A stretch of DNA of 64,000 bases, from contig CM034126.1 of NCBI GenBank assembly GCA_019914995.1, positions 8,375,001 through 8,439,000 of the forward strand. Direction: 5' to 3'. How positions within the stretch are numbered: position 1 is the first letter of the stretch; each line of letters begins with the position of its first letter. This document shows positions 47,735 to 61,741 of this stretch, piece after piece. A program made the position numbers and the translations under genes. This DNA comes from Acanthochlamys bracteata. Lineage: Eukaryota; Streptophyta; Magnoliopsida; Pandanales; Velloziaceae. The notes beneath the pieces were generated by a model. The model had not been told where the DNA came from, did not search any database, and saw only the letters and a program-made list of their open reading frames with translations.

Positions 47735-48571
47735 ACGTATATAGAGTTGAAGTTGAAGGATGCTTTTCTTGTCCGGTTGTGAAAAGGTTGATGCCTGCAA
47801 ATGCATGAAAACCCAAAGCTTTATCCATGTAGGTTCTAGTAAATTAGCTTTCTATGTAACTTCGATGCTTCATTCAAGGTGTGCATGCAATTGGCGTTGG
47901 ATGAAAATGTTAGTTTGTATCACTAGTATTAAATGTTTTTATCCCAAGTTGCCAAGTCTACTCTGAAGATTATTATTTTCTCAGAACATACAATTAAGGA
48001 TGCAGTTTTTCTGTTTGTGTTTACGAAAGAATTGATGTACAAAAACTCCAAATGCAAATGCAATTCACTGTGAGGCATAAAACCGTCCAGACTGAGTGCA
48101 TGTATCACTAGCATGAAAATTGTTGTTCCTTGAACCACTACCAATAGATAATTAGCCCAATCATATGGCTGTGCCTTGACAAAAAAATATAGAAGGACAT
48201 TTAATTTCGAGAGTCTTATTCACAAAGATCCGATTCCTTTTATATATTTTCAAACTCTTATATACATATATTTTCTGATTTTGCTGTAGTAACCTGCGAA
48301 GAGTATGAACTGAACAATCTATTATCTATGTCAGCATATAATATCATAAAAGACATCAATACAGACCATAATTAAACAAATTTGTCTGCTCTTTGTGAAA
48401 AATGTCTTCTAAATTCCGTAAAAATTAAAAATGGTAAGATCTAGCCGGTACTCTATTCCAAGAAGCAAAATCGCCACTGCGACCAAACGAAAACCGACGA
48501 TTCAAATTTAGCCATTCATGCATGCCTCGTCCTTCCCATCCATCAATCATCTCCCGGGCTTTGATACGATA
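47735..48571. other. downstream of the glycine-rich protein gene, nothing further recognised
   Basis: The first part is presumably the 3' UTR. No other gene or repeat identified. Confidence 0.45.
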
Positions 48572-48795
48572 AAGGATACCTTTCAAAATACTTGAAATAA
48601 AAAACTTTTCTGAAATAAAACTTATTTCGAAACTTCTATTGAAAGATTTAACTTTTTAATTTAAAAAAATTATATATATAAGATTTTATACAATTTATAT
48701 ATTAAAAACTTTTTTTAAAATTTAAAATATTTAAAAATTTTATTAAAAATGTAAAAAATTTTAACATAAAAGTAGTTGGAAACAAGCCGAACACT
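48572..48795. repeat. AT-rich MITE-like copy
   Basis: AT-rich palindromic body like 43509-43915; ends poorly defined. Confidence 0.4.
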
Positions 48796-48870
48796 CCCTA
48801 ATTAATCTAAGTTTGTGCTTTGAGTCCGTGTTGATTGCACTGCGTAGTACTCCTCAAATCACTATTGGCG

Positions 48871-49729
48871 CTAGGGATGTCAATTTGAGTTCGTAGGTCG
48901 ATTTTGGATTCATTTAATAACCGTGTCAAATTTGTTCAACTCTAACCCAACTCATGAATTTATACGGATTAAAATTATCTAACTCTAACCCAACCTATTA
49001 ATAACCGGATCAAATTCGGATCGACTTATTTAATAATTAGAATTATTAATTTTTAATTCTATATTTTTAAAATTCAGCAAAATTATAAGATCAGTTGTAA
49101 TAGAAGTGCATGATGTTCTTAATGACAAGACATAGTGAATGCCCATCAAAATGTGCATTTTTTAGTATCTTCATCGGTCCTCAAAATATTCAAAAAAATT
49201 AATTTTATTTTTATTTTTAAAAAATATGTGTTGAGAGCTAAAATTTTATGATTATAAATATATATTAATAATTTCGATAAAAATTTTGAAAAACATAGCT
49301 ATCTAACAAAATTTTGTTAAAAATTTTTATACAAAATTCAAATTCATCATTATAGAAACACCTACATAGTAATACTTTCGATAATATTATAATTTTTATC
49401 TTACACTAATTTACTAAGATATAAAAAATAATTAATTATAAATACTATATACTTTAATAATGTATAAATTACTATTATCGATTATTTTTATTGTCATATT
49501 TTAATATACGGAAAGGAAAAATTAAATATTATTCCTTTAAGATATGATAATTCGGATTGGTGAATCAATTTCGGATTAATTCAGATCGACCTATTTAATA
49601 ACCGGGTCCAATTCGTTTAACCCTAACCCAACCTATATATTTATACGGGTCAAATTTTTTAACCCTAATTCTGTTAAGTGGGTCGATTTTGGATCGCATT
49701 TTCGGATCGGATCATATATTGCCATCCCA
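48871..49729. mobile_element. hAT-type MITE (859 bp)
   Basis: Ends TAGGGATGTCAAT and ATTGCCATCCCA, flanked by TATTGGCG (48863-48870) and TATTCGCG (49730-49737), an 8-bp duplication with one mismatch. Repeated AACC(C/G)AAC and GGGTC-type motifs lie near both ends. Shares its core with 36150-36640. Confidence 0.75.
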
Positions 49730-49739
49730 TATTCGCGCC

Positions 49740-50020
49740 TTCAATATTTCTTTCGCAATTTCCAAAATAAATTGAAGTTACTATTTGGAATTACTTTTCT
49801 AGGTGCTTCTCATTTCAATTTTTCATATCAAATTTTTAGTAAATTTTTTACAATATTTTATAATTTTTTTAAATTAAAAATATAAAAAAATTTACTTCAT
49901 AAAATTTTTTTATCACTTATAATATTATTATTAAATAAAAAAACAAAAGCTCATTTATTAAAAATTTTCAAAATATTTTTTTAAAAAAAACCCTTTTGTA
50001 AAAACACTTTCAAATATCCT
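49740..50020. repeat. AT-rich MITE-like copy
   Basis: AT-rich body of the 43509-43915 family; boundaries approximate. Confidence 0.35.
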
Positions 50021-50155
50021 ATTATAACATGCTCCTTTGCTGCTTCCTTACTAAAAAAAACTTACCAAGTGAAGGCATGGAAATTCATAGGACCAGATCC
50101 AAAAAAAGATAATGAAAGACAAAAGTTCTTGTTTTAACCGCTCAGTAATGTGATA

Positions 50156-50952
50156 GTTGTCAGAATCAGATTGGACACCAAACCGAAAAACTGTCCGAAT
50201 CACGTTTTTCGGATTGACCCGCCGGGTCAACAATTGAACCGTTGGGTCAATAATATTAAAATATTTTAACTAAAAATAATAATAATCATAGTGAAAAATT
50301 TACTGTCATTATAGTACTAGCTATAATAATAGCAGCAGTAATCACAACAAAAAATTAAAATATCTTTACTATAGTATTATTATCAACAACAAAAATAATA
50401 ATAATCATAGCAAAATTAAAGTATTGCCACTATAGCATTACCACCACCAATAATAATAATAATAATAACAAAAATTTATAATGAAAAATATTTAAACCAA
50501 TTAGGAGATTAGAAGAAGATAAAATTATAAAATAGATAAATCATAAAGAAAATATAAACAACTTTTTAGGTATACATATTTGAGTATGAATATTTTACAA
50601 TATAAAATTTTAAAAATCACTAATAATTAATATTTATAAATAAGACATAATCAATTATATTTTGTATTATAATATTCAAATATAAAATCTAAACTATATA
50701 TTAGTTTTTAACATAGAACTATTATAATTATTTTTATATTAAATATATCATCAATTTAAAATTTTTAATTAATTTTTTTAAATTTTTATTCAACCTGATT
50801 TGACTCTAACGGGCAGGTCAATCGAGTTAAAATGAATTAAAACGGATCAAACCGAGTCAATTGTACAAATAATTTTTTTAAACTCGGACAGATTTATCGT
50901 CCAAATCGACAATTTTTAAGTTGCCCGGACGATTCGATCTAGATCTGACAAC
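50156..50952. mobile_element. MITE-like element with inverted ends
   Basis: About 800 bp. Left end GTTGTCAGAATCAGATTGG, right end (reverse complement) GTTGTCAGATCTAGATCG. Both subterminal regions carry CCGA/TCGG and GGGTCAA/TTGACCC motifs in opposite orientation around an AT-rich core that includes AATAAT runs (50270-50470). No clear target duplication. Confidence 0.55.
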
Positions 50953-51616
50953 AATGAGTAATGCTACACTAACCCGTACAACTATGAAATTCTAATCAGC
51001 ACACACAATGTGTATAAATCCATAGTCCATAGCAGGGAAACTTCATTCTTCAAAATTACAAAATGAAACTAGTGACTTGTACACATAATAGCGCACGCAC
51101 TGCAGTAACCACATCTGCAAGGCTAATGCTGATATTTGTCACGATTCAAAAGGATTAACATTGGCTCCAAGTACAAGTCAAAGGATAGCATATTTCCATG
51201 ACAAACATAAGAAGTTAATTAATACCCCCTCGATGAAATAATACTACAGAAATTCAACAGGGCCAACTAAGTTACCAAAAGATTCTCGGACCTAAGAAAC
51301 ACAGCATATTATATATATTCTCAACTAAATTAGCATATAGATTACAGCAGAACATCAACTCCACATATTGTGGTTTGGAAGCTCAGGTGGGAGTAACAAA
51401 TCCTCCGTAAGAATCGCCTCCACTCAACTATACCTCAATTGACTGGAGACACGACTTCTCTGTGGCTATATTATCCAGGCCTTGCATCACAAAGTGAAGA
51501 AGTATATGCGAAACCCTTTGGGGCATGCAGCCTTGTTTAGCACTTTGTCTTGGTGATAAGCAGCCCTTCCCATATAAACACAGTAAGGGGAAGATTGTTC
51601 ATGGAAGTATAACTAC
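50953..51616. other. downstream region of the DDR4-like gene
   Basis: Presumed 3' UTR and flank of the minus-strand gene. Nothing else recognised. Confidence 0.45.
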
Positions 51617-54600
51617 CTAAAAGTTGTTTGCATCTCCATCTTTTATCGTGCTGGGGGGTGAGTCATCAAATCCAGTTACTGGGGCAAGTTCATTCAGATC
51701 CAAAAATCTTCTGTTCAGAATGTCCTGACCTTCAGGACTACTTGATTTGTCTACCGATAGCTGTGGCCCTTTCTGCTCAATCTCAGTGTAATCTTGATTT
51801 ACTTTCTGATCTTTCAGTTCCTCAACATCTTGCTCATGTTGAAAATCTTTACTGCCTGTTGACAGTTCCAGCTCATCAGATGCATCAGAAACACCATCAC
51901 AGGCAACAGATTTCTCTGGTTCTTCATACTCTGGTTCTGTATCTGAAAGCTCATACTGTCTATAGTCAATACGTGGTCGGGTAGACCTCTTGCTCCGTCT
52001 AAGACCAGACTGTATTTCAGCTACAGATCTCACCTTCGTGCCACGCCTACTGCTATTCCGTGTTCTATATCGGTTTCCCTCATCTGAGTCCTCACTAATA
52101 CTTAGATCTTCCTCATCCTCTTCCTCATCATCATCTTCATTTTCCTCCCAGTGGTATTCCTCATCACCCTCTGAGCTACTCGACACCTGCCTCTGCTTGA
52201 GACTTATTAGATATTCTTCATCATATACTACTTCTCCTACTATATCATCGTCACTATCAAAGTCACCTTCCTTATCTGAAATTGCATCCGCAAATTCTGG
52301 TTCTGAATACCTCTGAGGCCTTTTGTGCTGGCGACTGCTAATTACCAGAATGATACTAGTTAATAGATTTGAAAAAACACATATACATGGACGAAACAGC
52401 CAACCCTAAGAAAGGAATATATTACTCTAAGAATATGAAAAGTACACATGAATATCTCATATACCTTCGATCAAGATGTCCCGCCTGCTGGTCCCCATCA
52501 CTTCCTTCATTTTTGGAACGGAAGGACTCAGCATCAAAGGAGACCTGATGAGGATGATGCGAAGGACCGTTCCATCTGCCATTCCCTGATGCATCATGTC
52601 TAATAGCTTCTCTCCTACCATGTTGATCAGGGGATTGCTGCCTTCTGCTTCAAAATATTTGCATCATGTTAGCAGGCTGAGGGCATATAGCCTTTTCAGT
52701 TAATGATAAGCAGAAACATAGTGTTGAAGAGAGACATCTTACTTGGTGATTTTTATAGCCTCATTAATAGACCGATCATAGTCATCTGCAAGATCCAAAT
52801 TTCATTACTTGATCTGTTAATCAAGTACTAGGCGCGCACACAGAATCCTAATCCTAAATGATTAAAAACAGAAAGAATGAATTCTAAAAAATGATGACTT
52901 CTAAGATGCTCCAAAATTTTCAGTTTTCATTTGATGAATCTCAACATTTGGGTTGGAAACATATCTGCTATCTTGTCTAAAATATTGTCACATTAGTTTA
53001 ACAAAGTCATCAAGGAAGAAAATCTTAACATCCATAGTTCTTGCACCTGTACTGTGAATTGAAAGCACAATTTGACATTTACCTCCTTTAATACCAGCAT
53101 AATATTATTGTGCACTGAGGTTACATGAACGTCACCATGATCTATTTAAGAGGTAACAGCTGTATAAAAAAATGCACATATTTGAATTATCTTTCATCAA
53201 AAGACATAGCCATGGAACTAGAGTAAACTTTAAGAAATATCTTATGCTACCATCGATAACTGTGAATAAAATAATAACTAGTTTGCAACAAACTTAGATT
53301 CATAAACTGTAGTAGCTTCAATAAGAGATATTGTAGTATATACCCAGCAAACCAGCTCAATATATGCTAGGTTAGTAAAAAGGTAATTTCAAAGATGAAA
53401 AAAGTAATATACTGGTTAGCTGGCAGCTTATGTGAAGACCAACAAAAGGGACAAAAGAAAGCTTCTAAACCAAACACTACTCTTTGTGAAGTGGCACAAG
53501 TATCAGCATTAGATAAAACAACCAATGAAAAAAATAGTGCAGAAAAAAACAGCCTTACCAAAAGTATATGTGACAGGTTTTCTATCACGAAGTGCTCGTC
53601 CTGATGAAAGTCCGTCAGTTGTCATAAAGCTATCAAGAAGAAGGGCCTGCCTATGCTGTTTTTTTAACAGTCTTTCTTTCCTCTGCATTTGTCGAAACAC
53701 AATCCTTAATCCCTTAGCAATTCTAGAAGTAGGAAAATGAAAATGTGTTTCTAGTTGAACTAACTAAACACCTTATGATCCTTCTCGACCTCTGGCAAGA
53801 TGTCAATCTTTAGCCTCTTTCCAAGTGCAACTTCAGTTCTATTTTTACTTTCTAAAAGCTTGTCCTGAAAAATGAGAAAGATATTCAACAGCAGCAACAG
53901 AAGGCGAAGTAAGCCATAAGAAATTACTTTAAGGGGATGTTTGGCAATGCTTATGCCAACTTATTCATCTCTTTTCAGCTTTTCATTTCCCAAGAACCAT
54001 TCTACAGTATTTTAGAAAATTTTTTAAAATTTGGAAAAGCATGGGTGAACACCACATAGATCATTATATGTTTAATTTTCTTATTTTTAGAACTAAAAAA
54101 AGTTAAGCTTGTTTCCCTAAAAACTCCACCAAAAGCTCCTTTTCACCAAAAGCACTTTAGTTTAAGCAATCCCAAAAGATCACTAAAACTAGTGCTAACT
54201 TCAGATATGAGTACCATCTCACTCACAAAAGGGTTACTACACCAAGAAGTCTCACAAAAAGACATTTTAATTTATAGTAAATCAGTCATAACCGAAGGAC
54301 TAGTGTCTCACTAAGATTAATACCTATGAAATTGAAAGGAAACCAATAAGCTGCCAAACAACATACATTCTTATCAAATCATTATGAAAGAACATTAAAA
54401 TTCCATTATCCAAAGCATAAAAGCAGAAAGAGCAGGCTAGCACGCATATTTGAGATGAGTGACGTCCAACCAAAAAGATGCTCCAGACATGCTCAAATTA
54501 TCAAACATGCTCCAGGAATTAAAAGACATCACTAACAGGTGAAAGCTTAAAATTAACCCGATAGACATAATCACAGAGAAAGAAACTGATAACGCAAAAA

Positions 54601-57600
54601 TAGATAGAGGAAAAGAAGTATTGAAACTTGTAAACTTCAACAAATCAATAATCAAGAAGACTTATAAACTTCAATGATCGGAGAGCACATTAACATCAAG
54701 AAGACTTCTAAAATGATTTCTAGAGATCATGCATCTGCTAAAATTGCTAGAAGTTTAGGATGATTATAAGTTCAAGTTGCTAATATTGGCCAATGGAAAT
54801 TAGAAATAATCCTTTCGTACAAATAGCGATTCCTCCCACATCAACTCAATGTCTGACTTGATCTATGGCTTCTGTTTCATCTTAAGTAAAAATATAAAAA
54901 CCTATTATTTCATAGAGAATAGATGTCTTACCAACAATTACAGATTAAGGGCCACTTTGGGTGAACTGAAATTAAACAGCTTATTGAAATAAGTTGTTTA
55001 ATTTTTAAACAAGCAACTTACGCTTATTTATAAAATAAACAGCTTATATCACAAGTGTGTTTGGTTGAAAAAAGAATATTTTAAAACAAGCTCAAAATAG
55101 TATTTGGATAAAAAAAAATGCTTATAAACTGAAAGAGAATACTAACAATTAAATAACCTTAAGTATATTATGAGTGATATAAGCTAAATTTATGAATTTC
55201 TTTTCATGTGTAATTTAATTCTTTTACTAATATACTTTTTTACTTTAACATACTTGTAAATACTTTATCTTATAACTGGAAATATATAAATTAATTAATT
55301 ACTTATATATTTAACAATTTACAAATAATAAAATAATATTGACAATTAATAATTTTTGTGAATTTTTTCATATATAAGTTAATTTTTTACTTTAACATAT
55401 TTCTAAATATAATTAAATTTAAATTTTTCTTAAAAATTGATTTTAAAAAATTAAGGTCTGAGGGTGATTTCATTAATTTCTGAACTTGCCGAGGGCAAAA
55501 CCATTTTTTTCCTGGAAGGGCGGCTTATATTGACCATGGCCTGTTTTCGTTAACTTGAAAGTAAGTCACGATAGGCGGCTTATTTTTAAGCTTACCCAAA
55601 CATCCTAAAATACTATTTGCAGGCGCAAATAAGCCCAACTAAAAACCTCCTAAATAACAACTAAATAAGATGAACACAAGTTATCAATAGCATTTATAGA
55701 TACCCAAAAAGGGCTTTCATGCACTAATTTTAATGATGATGATGGCATTCAAGCTTTTTAATATTAAGAACTGTTTAAAGCTTGCATATTTGCTACTACA
55801 TATTCAGATATAAGTGGTTTTTCTGGACATTGCCTACTTTGACAACTAATAAAAGTTTTCACACCTCTGCCAATGTTTTTGAGTTATTTTAACTTATGTG
55901 ACCTTGCCCAGATTGACTCAAGTATCAACAAATGCAAAACGTAGAAGTCTGCTACATGGAAATTTCTATTGAAATGATGACTAAACTACCAGCACCCATA
56001 CTGGAAACTTTATATGAAGCTCCTTAAGAAAAAGCAAAACTTTTAGAAATGATTTCATATTAACATAATGATAACATACTATTTACTATTAACATAATGA
56101 TACCACCTAAAAGACTTAAATGCACTTGGTACTTGAACTTGACCCTAATTGAACTTTGGTCCCTGATGTAGATCTAGCTGCAGCTTGGTATGTAGATAAA
56201 AAAGTCAGTAGCAAGTTCATCCTTCAGAGTAGTATTCCCTTAACATCATTAACTTGATAGCCTAGATGGCAGTTAGATATTAAACAACTAGCTCCTAATA
56301 TAGATAGAAGCGCCAAACAGTGATGCAATCATTAAGATACTAGACCTTGCTTTTAATATGATAGCAAAACATGCAAAATTCAAATAGCATTTTCAACTCG
56401 TCAGATAGTGAAGCATTACATACTAGAAACATCAAGATAACTTACAATTGCAAGCTCGGTACCCCAACACCTTAAAGTAATTGCTCAATACTGAAATACA
56501 TACAACGAAAGGAAATGAGTGAAATGAACTTACCGATACTTCTTGGAATTCATCTAAGTTAGTAGCAACCGTCTCCCATTGATAGTTTACAGGAGGAGGA
56601 GAGTGAACTGCCGCCTTTCCCTTAACCTTCTTTACCTCAACCTGTCTGATTTCACGATATAAACAATGACCGACAACAGGATCATCCTCATACCTAGGCA
56701 GAGAAGAACGTCAAGAAAACCAAATGCATTGAGACATAATGTATACTTTTCATAGTTGACAAAACCTGAAACTTTTTCAGCATCAATAGAATAATCATAG
56801 AGATAAGCTGTACACCATACCAGTACGAGACTCCATATGAGTTACCGCCAATCCGTTCCCTACGGAACGCTGATAGTGCGACACCATATTTTACAGAATC
56901 CTCAATATAAGTCCGGATATCTTCTTGCTGCAGAATAACTACAAAATTTTATCTCTTATAATACTTTACTACACATTTAAAGTACCCTAAAAAATTAACA
57001 GAATAACAACAAAGCAATAAATAATTCAAACAGATATCAACAACTCAAAAGCATTACTTAAAGACTAAATGCAACCATCCAAGCAACACCTATCTAGAAT
57101 ATTGTATAGAGATTTATAAAAAGGTTATCCAACAAAGGAACTTACACATGTAACTCCTGTTGACTCCCATTGGATGCCACCAATCAACCGGGAACTGTCA
57201 AGCATAGAAATATTCCCCATCGCTCTCATGACTCTTCGGATAGGCAGTGACTCAACAAAGTCCGAATTCTTTCATGGTAATGCATTCTTTTTAAATTGGG
57301 TTTAACCAAGAGGAGCGTCGTTTGAATATTGTAATACCCAAACTTATCAGGTTAACTAAATCAAAGAATGATGCAATCCTCCAAAGCTAAAGCAGGATGA
57401 AGCATAATGGTTAGGCCCATCAGCTAGAAACAATGCCAACCATAGAAACATTCCGCATAGCTCTTATGACTTCCTAAGATGGACAGTTACTGAAGTCAGA
57501 ATTTCTTTCAGGTATTGCTCTTGTATTTAAATTGGCTATTGAGGCGCAAATAAATCAAATAGCGGTGTAACATTTCAAACACTGTAATACCTCAAACTTA

Positions 57601-60600
57601 GATTGAGCATAAGTAAATCAAATAGTGGTGTAATTGTTCCAATGCTTAAAGCAGGGCCAACCATAATGGTTAGTTAATCATGACCAAGCTTAGTCAATCA
57701 AACACCACCACAATTTTGTCATAATTTCAACCAAACCAATCTCTAACCCTAATTAACAATTTCAAACCTAGCCCACTTTTCCCACTTAGCTACATTTAAA
57801 TATAACCTCTTCTGCATTCCTCTCGACCCCTAGCATTAGCATACCCTCCTATCTCCTTCGAAGTTCACTAACTTAAACATGCATTCAATCAACCACCGCC
57901 TCCATCTCCATCTGCCCTCGCAAGCGTAGCTTGGCCCAAAAGATGACAACTGCCAATCTAGACCACCATTACACAAATTTCCACCCTGCTATGATTATCA
58001 AGCAGCCAACTTCAATCCACCAAATCTATTTTGGCTACTCAAGATAGGCGCCCTAACTTGCAATCACTATAGCAGTCAGCAATAACTTCATTCCACCTTT
58101 CATCTTAGCAGCCTCCTACAGTCTTGTTCATCGTCAATGCCAGTATTGTTGCTCGGGCTCTGCAGTGGTTCTATGTCGGCCTTGTGCAGTTTTTAATACT
58201 AAATGAAACCAGCAGAAAACAAAACTTCACCACTTCCTTCAGCCAAGCAGCCACTGCTACAACCATACGCTAACACCAGTAGTTGTCAATACGCGTGGGA
58301 GGATCCTAGTCTATAAGACACTATGGTGAGCCACTCTATGAATAGACATGTTGTCATGATATATTTGACACTTTTCAGTTTTCCCATATGCATAAACTCT
58401 CTAGGAGAAATGGTTTGGTAGATATATTGTAGTGACACTATTAAATTGGACGCAATGTGAAAATGCATGCTTCTCGAATTGGCTTCTACACATTTATAAT
58501 CATCTTGTGATATAAATGCCTTAACGTATTCTTCAACTATATAATTTCATACCTTAAAAAAACGCCATTGAGATCTTATAACCGTATCTTTTATTAGTAA
58601 TGCTTATTCCATTGGCAGATGTATATTGCTTGTACCACACTAGCGAAAAGAGGAAAAACAAGAGAGAAGCAGAGAGGTAAGGTTTAGAAGATAACCCAAA
58701 TCTCACCATTAAATAATCCATCACATCCATCTTCTAGAAGAATGAACCTCCTCTAAGAAAGATATTCCTACTACAAACAGAATTCTAAGAAAATTCAGAG
58801 TCTCTTAAAGGAAAAACTAACCTGGAATTCAAACTCCACTAAAATTACTACAAAATCAAAAGTTTTACAAGTCACTACTACATCATATAGCTTCACACTT
58901 AGTCAGGGATCTCCAGGGTTGACATATCGAGTATACAAAAGGTAATTAGCTATACAATTCAAATAAGCAATATAAAATTGGCTATACGATTTCACATAAG
59001 CAATGCAAGAACTAGCTTACATACCTCCACACGGATATCACAAAGTGCTTTTAAAATTAGCACACGGGTCGTAGGATCAAGTGTCTTGTATGTTTCAATC
59101 TCCGTACTGAGTAACAAACTCATAAGTCAAGAATCTGGATGATATACATATGGACTACAAAGGCGTAAGCACTCACCCATGTGAAGCAAGAATTGGTATT
59201 TCTCCATCTGCAACCTGCATCCAAGCTATAGAGAGTTAATCCCTTCTAAAATGATTAGCTGAACAATGGAAATTATCTAAGCTCATTGCAACTGAAGCAA
59301 AATAGTAACATTTGCTATTGCCACAAAGACTTGGTAATTAAATGAAAGGGTCTAAACTCATCAAACCGTAATGAAGCAGCATACCCAGTGCCACCAATCC
59401 CTCAACTTTCGGCATAATACTGTAACCCATGTTGCATGGCCAAGTGCCATGCGAGTGACCGGTGGGATTGCCTAGACAATCAAGAAGGATGTATTTGTTG
59501 GTCAGTATATGATGATGATGACCCCACACTTTATGTAAATCTCATTGATTATTTATTTAAACATCAGGAAATTTGTGAAGGCTCATGATCAGGAGCCTTC
59601 ACAAGAACCACAGCAATAAAATGTGTTTTTAACCAGTACCCTTATCACCCAAAAGCTTAAGTTGTTAATATTGACAAATAACCAGACACCTAAAAACAAT
59701 ATAAGAGAACAGATCGAGTCTAAAGCTACAAAACAAACCCAAACTCTTAAGAGCACTAATAAGGCATCCAACTGGTCGGTTCCAGCTACTTCCACAAATA
59801 AACACTTTATTTCTCAAATCATTTCCAAGTTGAGCTTTTGAAGATTGAGTAAGGCAGATAGCTAAGCATTGCCAAGCCACATCGACATGTTAGTTAACCA
59901 ATATGTTTCAGATGATTGCCATACATGAAGACCACAGCAGGAAAATGAAGGACACAAGAAAGCTCCAGCCTACTTCCAACAAATAGCATTTTCACACTCT
60001 CTGATGACTCTTAGTACCAGATGGTAATTGTAATGTGGAAATTTTACCATCTTTTGCAATCAGCTTTGACTTTAGTTTAGAAAGAGAAACATCATATCTA
60101 AATCAACAAAATCTGTTTTGGAAAAAGAAATATGCAGATGTTGCTAAAACTCTCAGGCACTACGTTTGCATAAATTCAAGGACACAAAAACAGACAAGTA
60201 ACCAGCTAATTGTAAAACTCTTTCCAATACTCAGGTCATTCTTAATTCAAACTTCAAAAGAACTCAGACTTTTATTTTGAAATGAGAGGCGCATACACTT
60301 CAAGCTACAGAACTGACAAGCAATATCCATATTCATCAAAGATTCCAGGTTAAAGGACCACAAGACAAATGAACGAAAAGGAACAAAATGCTTCAAGTTA
60401 TTCCAAAGAACCAATACTTACTCTTCAACTACTCTTTAAAAACAGCTTCTAAAAGTTCAAGATTGCTTTATATTAAGAAAGAAGTGATTTCAAAAAAGTA
60501 AATTATCTACTTAAATTTCCAACTTGCGAAAGTTCAATCAAAATCTTTCAACAGCAAAAAAGAAGGGAGCTATTTGTTGGAAGCTTCAAGCTACAGAAAC

Positions 60601-61130
60601 TGACCTTGAGCAAGGGTATATGGATATCATCAAGAGTGCTATTGGGCATGATGAGTGCAGTCTCGAGCTCTTCTACAGAAAACTCAACTGTGATATTCAA
60701 CAGCGGCCTAAATACCTATACCAGTCAATCAAGATGAATTAATCTCCAATTAAATCATCAATCACCAAAACCAAAACCAAAATCTAGAAAAGCTGCCCAC
60801 TGCAGCAACACCCACATGAAGGAAGTTAAGGAGGGAAGCAAGCTGCCACATGGACCTCAAAGCCCACCGCGGCTGCTCAGCTGGTAGTGGCAACGGAGGC
60901 AGCAATGGCGTTATTTCCCTCATACTATCTGTGCTCCCACGTTCCCGTGCCCCAGGTGCTGCCTTCTGCTGCAGCTGCTGCTGCTGCTGCTGTTGCTGTT
61001 GCTCGGAAAAGGAGTTCTGACAAGAGCGGGCGGAATTCTGACACGCGCGGGGCAATCGTGCTTGCCTCGCCGAAGGCCGCCACTGCTCTTCCGACGAAGA
61101 CCCTGACACTGGTGCTCCTCCTTCGGACAT
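51617..61130 (-). CDS. DDR4: DDT-domain protein, DDR4-like (ISWI complex subunit)
   Basis: Twelve exons: 61130-60816, 60715-60605, 59471-59385, 59214-59177, 59106-59025, 56927-56821, 56693-56534, 53864-53772, 53682-53559, 52785-52743, 52644-52465 and 52337-51617. All use GT-AG introns, and the summed length 2,061 nt gives 686 aa with no stop. The start at 61130 (MSEGGAPVSG) was preferred over the ATG at 61148 because nothing supports the extra residues. Exon 1 has a poly-Gln run, then the DDT domain begins (RWALRSMWQLASLLNFLHVF) and continues through exons 2-5. Exons 6-7 hold the conserved SFRRERIGGNSYG-like and YWYEDDPVVGHCLYRE blocks. The C-terminal third is acidic and basic low complexity and ends near LDLNELAP. 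DDR proteins pair with CHR11/17 and DDW1 in plant ISWI remodelling complexes; assigning DDR4 rather than DDR1/3/5 is tentative. Confidence 0.9.
53933..54185. mobile_element. MITE in an intron of the DDR4-like gene
   Basis: Inverted ends GATGTTTGGCAATGCTTA and (reverse complement of the right end) GATCTTTTGGGATTGCTTA around an AT-rich body. Confidence 0.6.
54948..55620. mobile_element. MITE in the same intron
   Basis: Inverted ends CCACTTTGGGTGAACTGAAA and (reverse complement) GGATGTTTGGGTAAGCTTAA. Internal AAACAGCTTAT / ATAAGC repeats and an AT-rich core. About 670 bp. Confidence 0.55.
57190..57665. repeat. tandem duplication, ~235-bp unit x2, in an intron
   Basis: CATAGAAATATTCCCCATCG (57205) recurs as CATAGAAACATTCCGCATAG about 235 bases further. 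Both units contain GTAATACC(C/T)(C/A)AAACTTA and a GGCCAACC/CATAATGGTTAG stretch. The sequence lies within the 2.1-kb intron between exons 5 and 6 of the DDR4-like gene and may derive from an old LTR. Confidence 0.7.
60967..61002 (-). repeat. CAG repeat encoding a poly-Gln tract
   Basis: A run of CAG/CAA codons on the coding (minus) strand of exon 1 of the DDR4-like gene gives nine Gln, Leu, then two Gln. Such tracts are length-variable. Confidence 0.85.
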
Positions 61131-61738
61131 TATTAAATTTACAGTCACACCTTTAGCAATCCCCTAGGCACACCGAGATCGGTGGATGGACTCTGTAATA
61201 AACCACCACCGTGCTGCAAAGTCCATACTCGAAGAGAATAAACTGGGAATTTCAATTCAGAAATAGTCTAATATGCTTTCACACCCTCGGCGATCCCCTG
61301 AGACATACCAATCAAGATCGGTCGGTGTAAAGGTCTCTCTCAATCTCTCTCTACAAATCCATGGCGCCAGCAGAAGAAGAAAAAAAAGGGTAACTTGCAA
61401 TATCTCACACCCTCCAGCTCCGGTAGCTCGAGAATCTATGGCGTTCGAAAAGCACACTAGCAAGAAGAGCAAAGAAGAAACAGCTAGGAAATGGAGCACG
61501 AACAGAAGGGTAATTCAGGTATTTTTTGTTAGATTGAAACACAGAAATTTAGAGTCTGTTTGAGAGAACTAGAGATCGAATACAGATAAGATGTTCAAGT
61601 AATGGATTCTAGCTAACTGGAAGGATCTTAATAATGAATACAGTCACGAGCAGAAATTTCGTTTAAGATCGGCCGGAGGGTAACGAGAAAACTCCGACGA
61701 GAAAAGAGAAAAACGATTGAAGGGCAACTCAGGAATTC
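61131..61738. other. leader and promoter region of the DDR4-like gene
   Basis: GC-richer than the surroundings, with CT/GA-rich stretches. The frames present (for example 61273-61563) show no family resemblance. Confidence 0.4.
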
Positions 61739-61741
61739 TTA

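Noticed and set aside
47146-47828. Long Pro-rich and His/Gln-rich frames opposite and alongside the glycine-rich protein
   Set aside because: They are the mirror of GGN repeats in other frames. Only the plus frame has a signal peptide, TATA box and normal start.
58286-58468. Short minus-strand frame in the DDR4-like intron
   Set aside because: No similarity and no splice context; the intron joins two in-phase exons without it.
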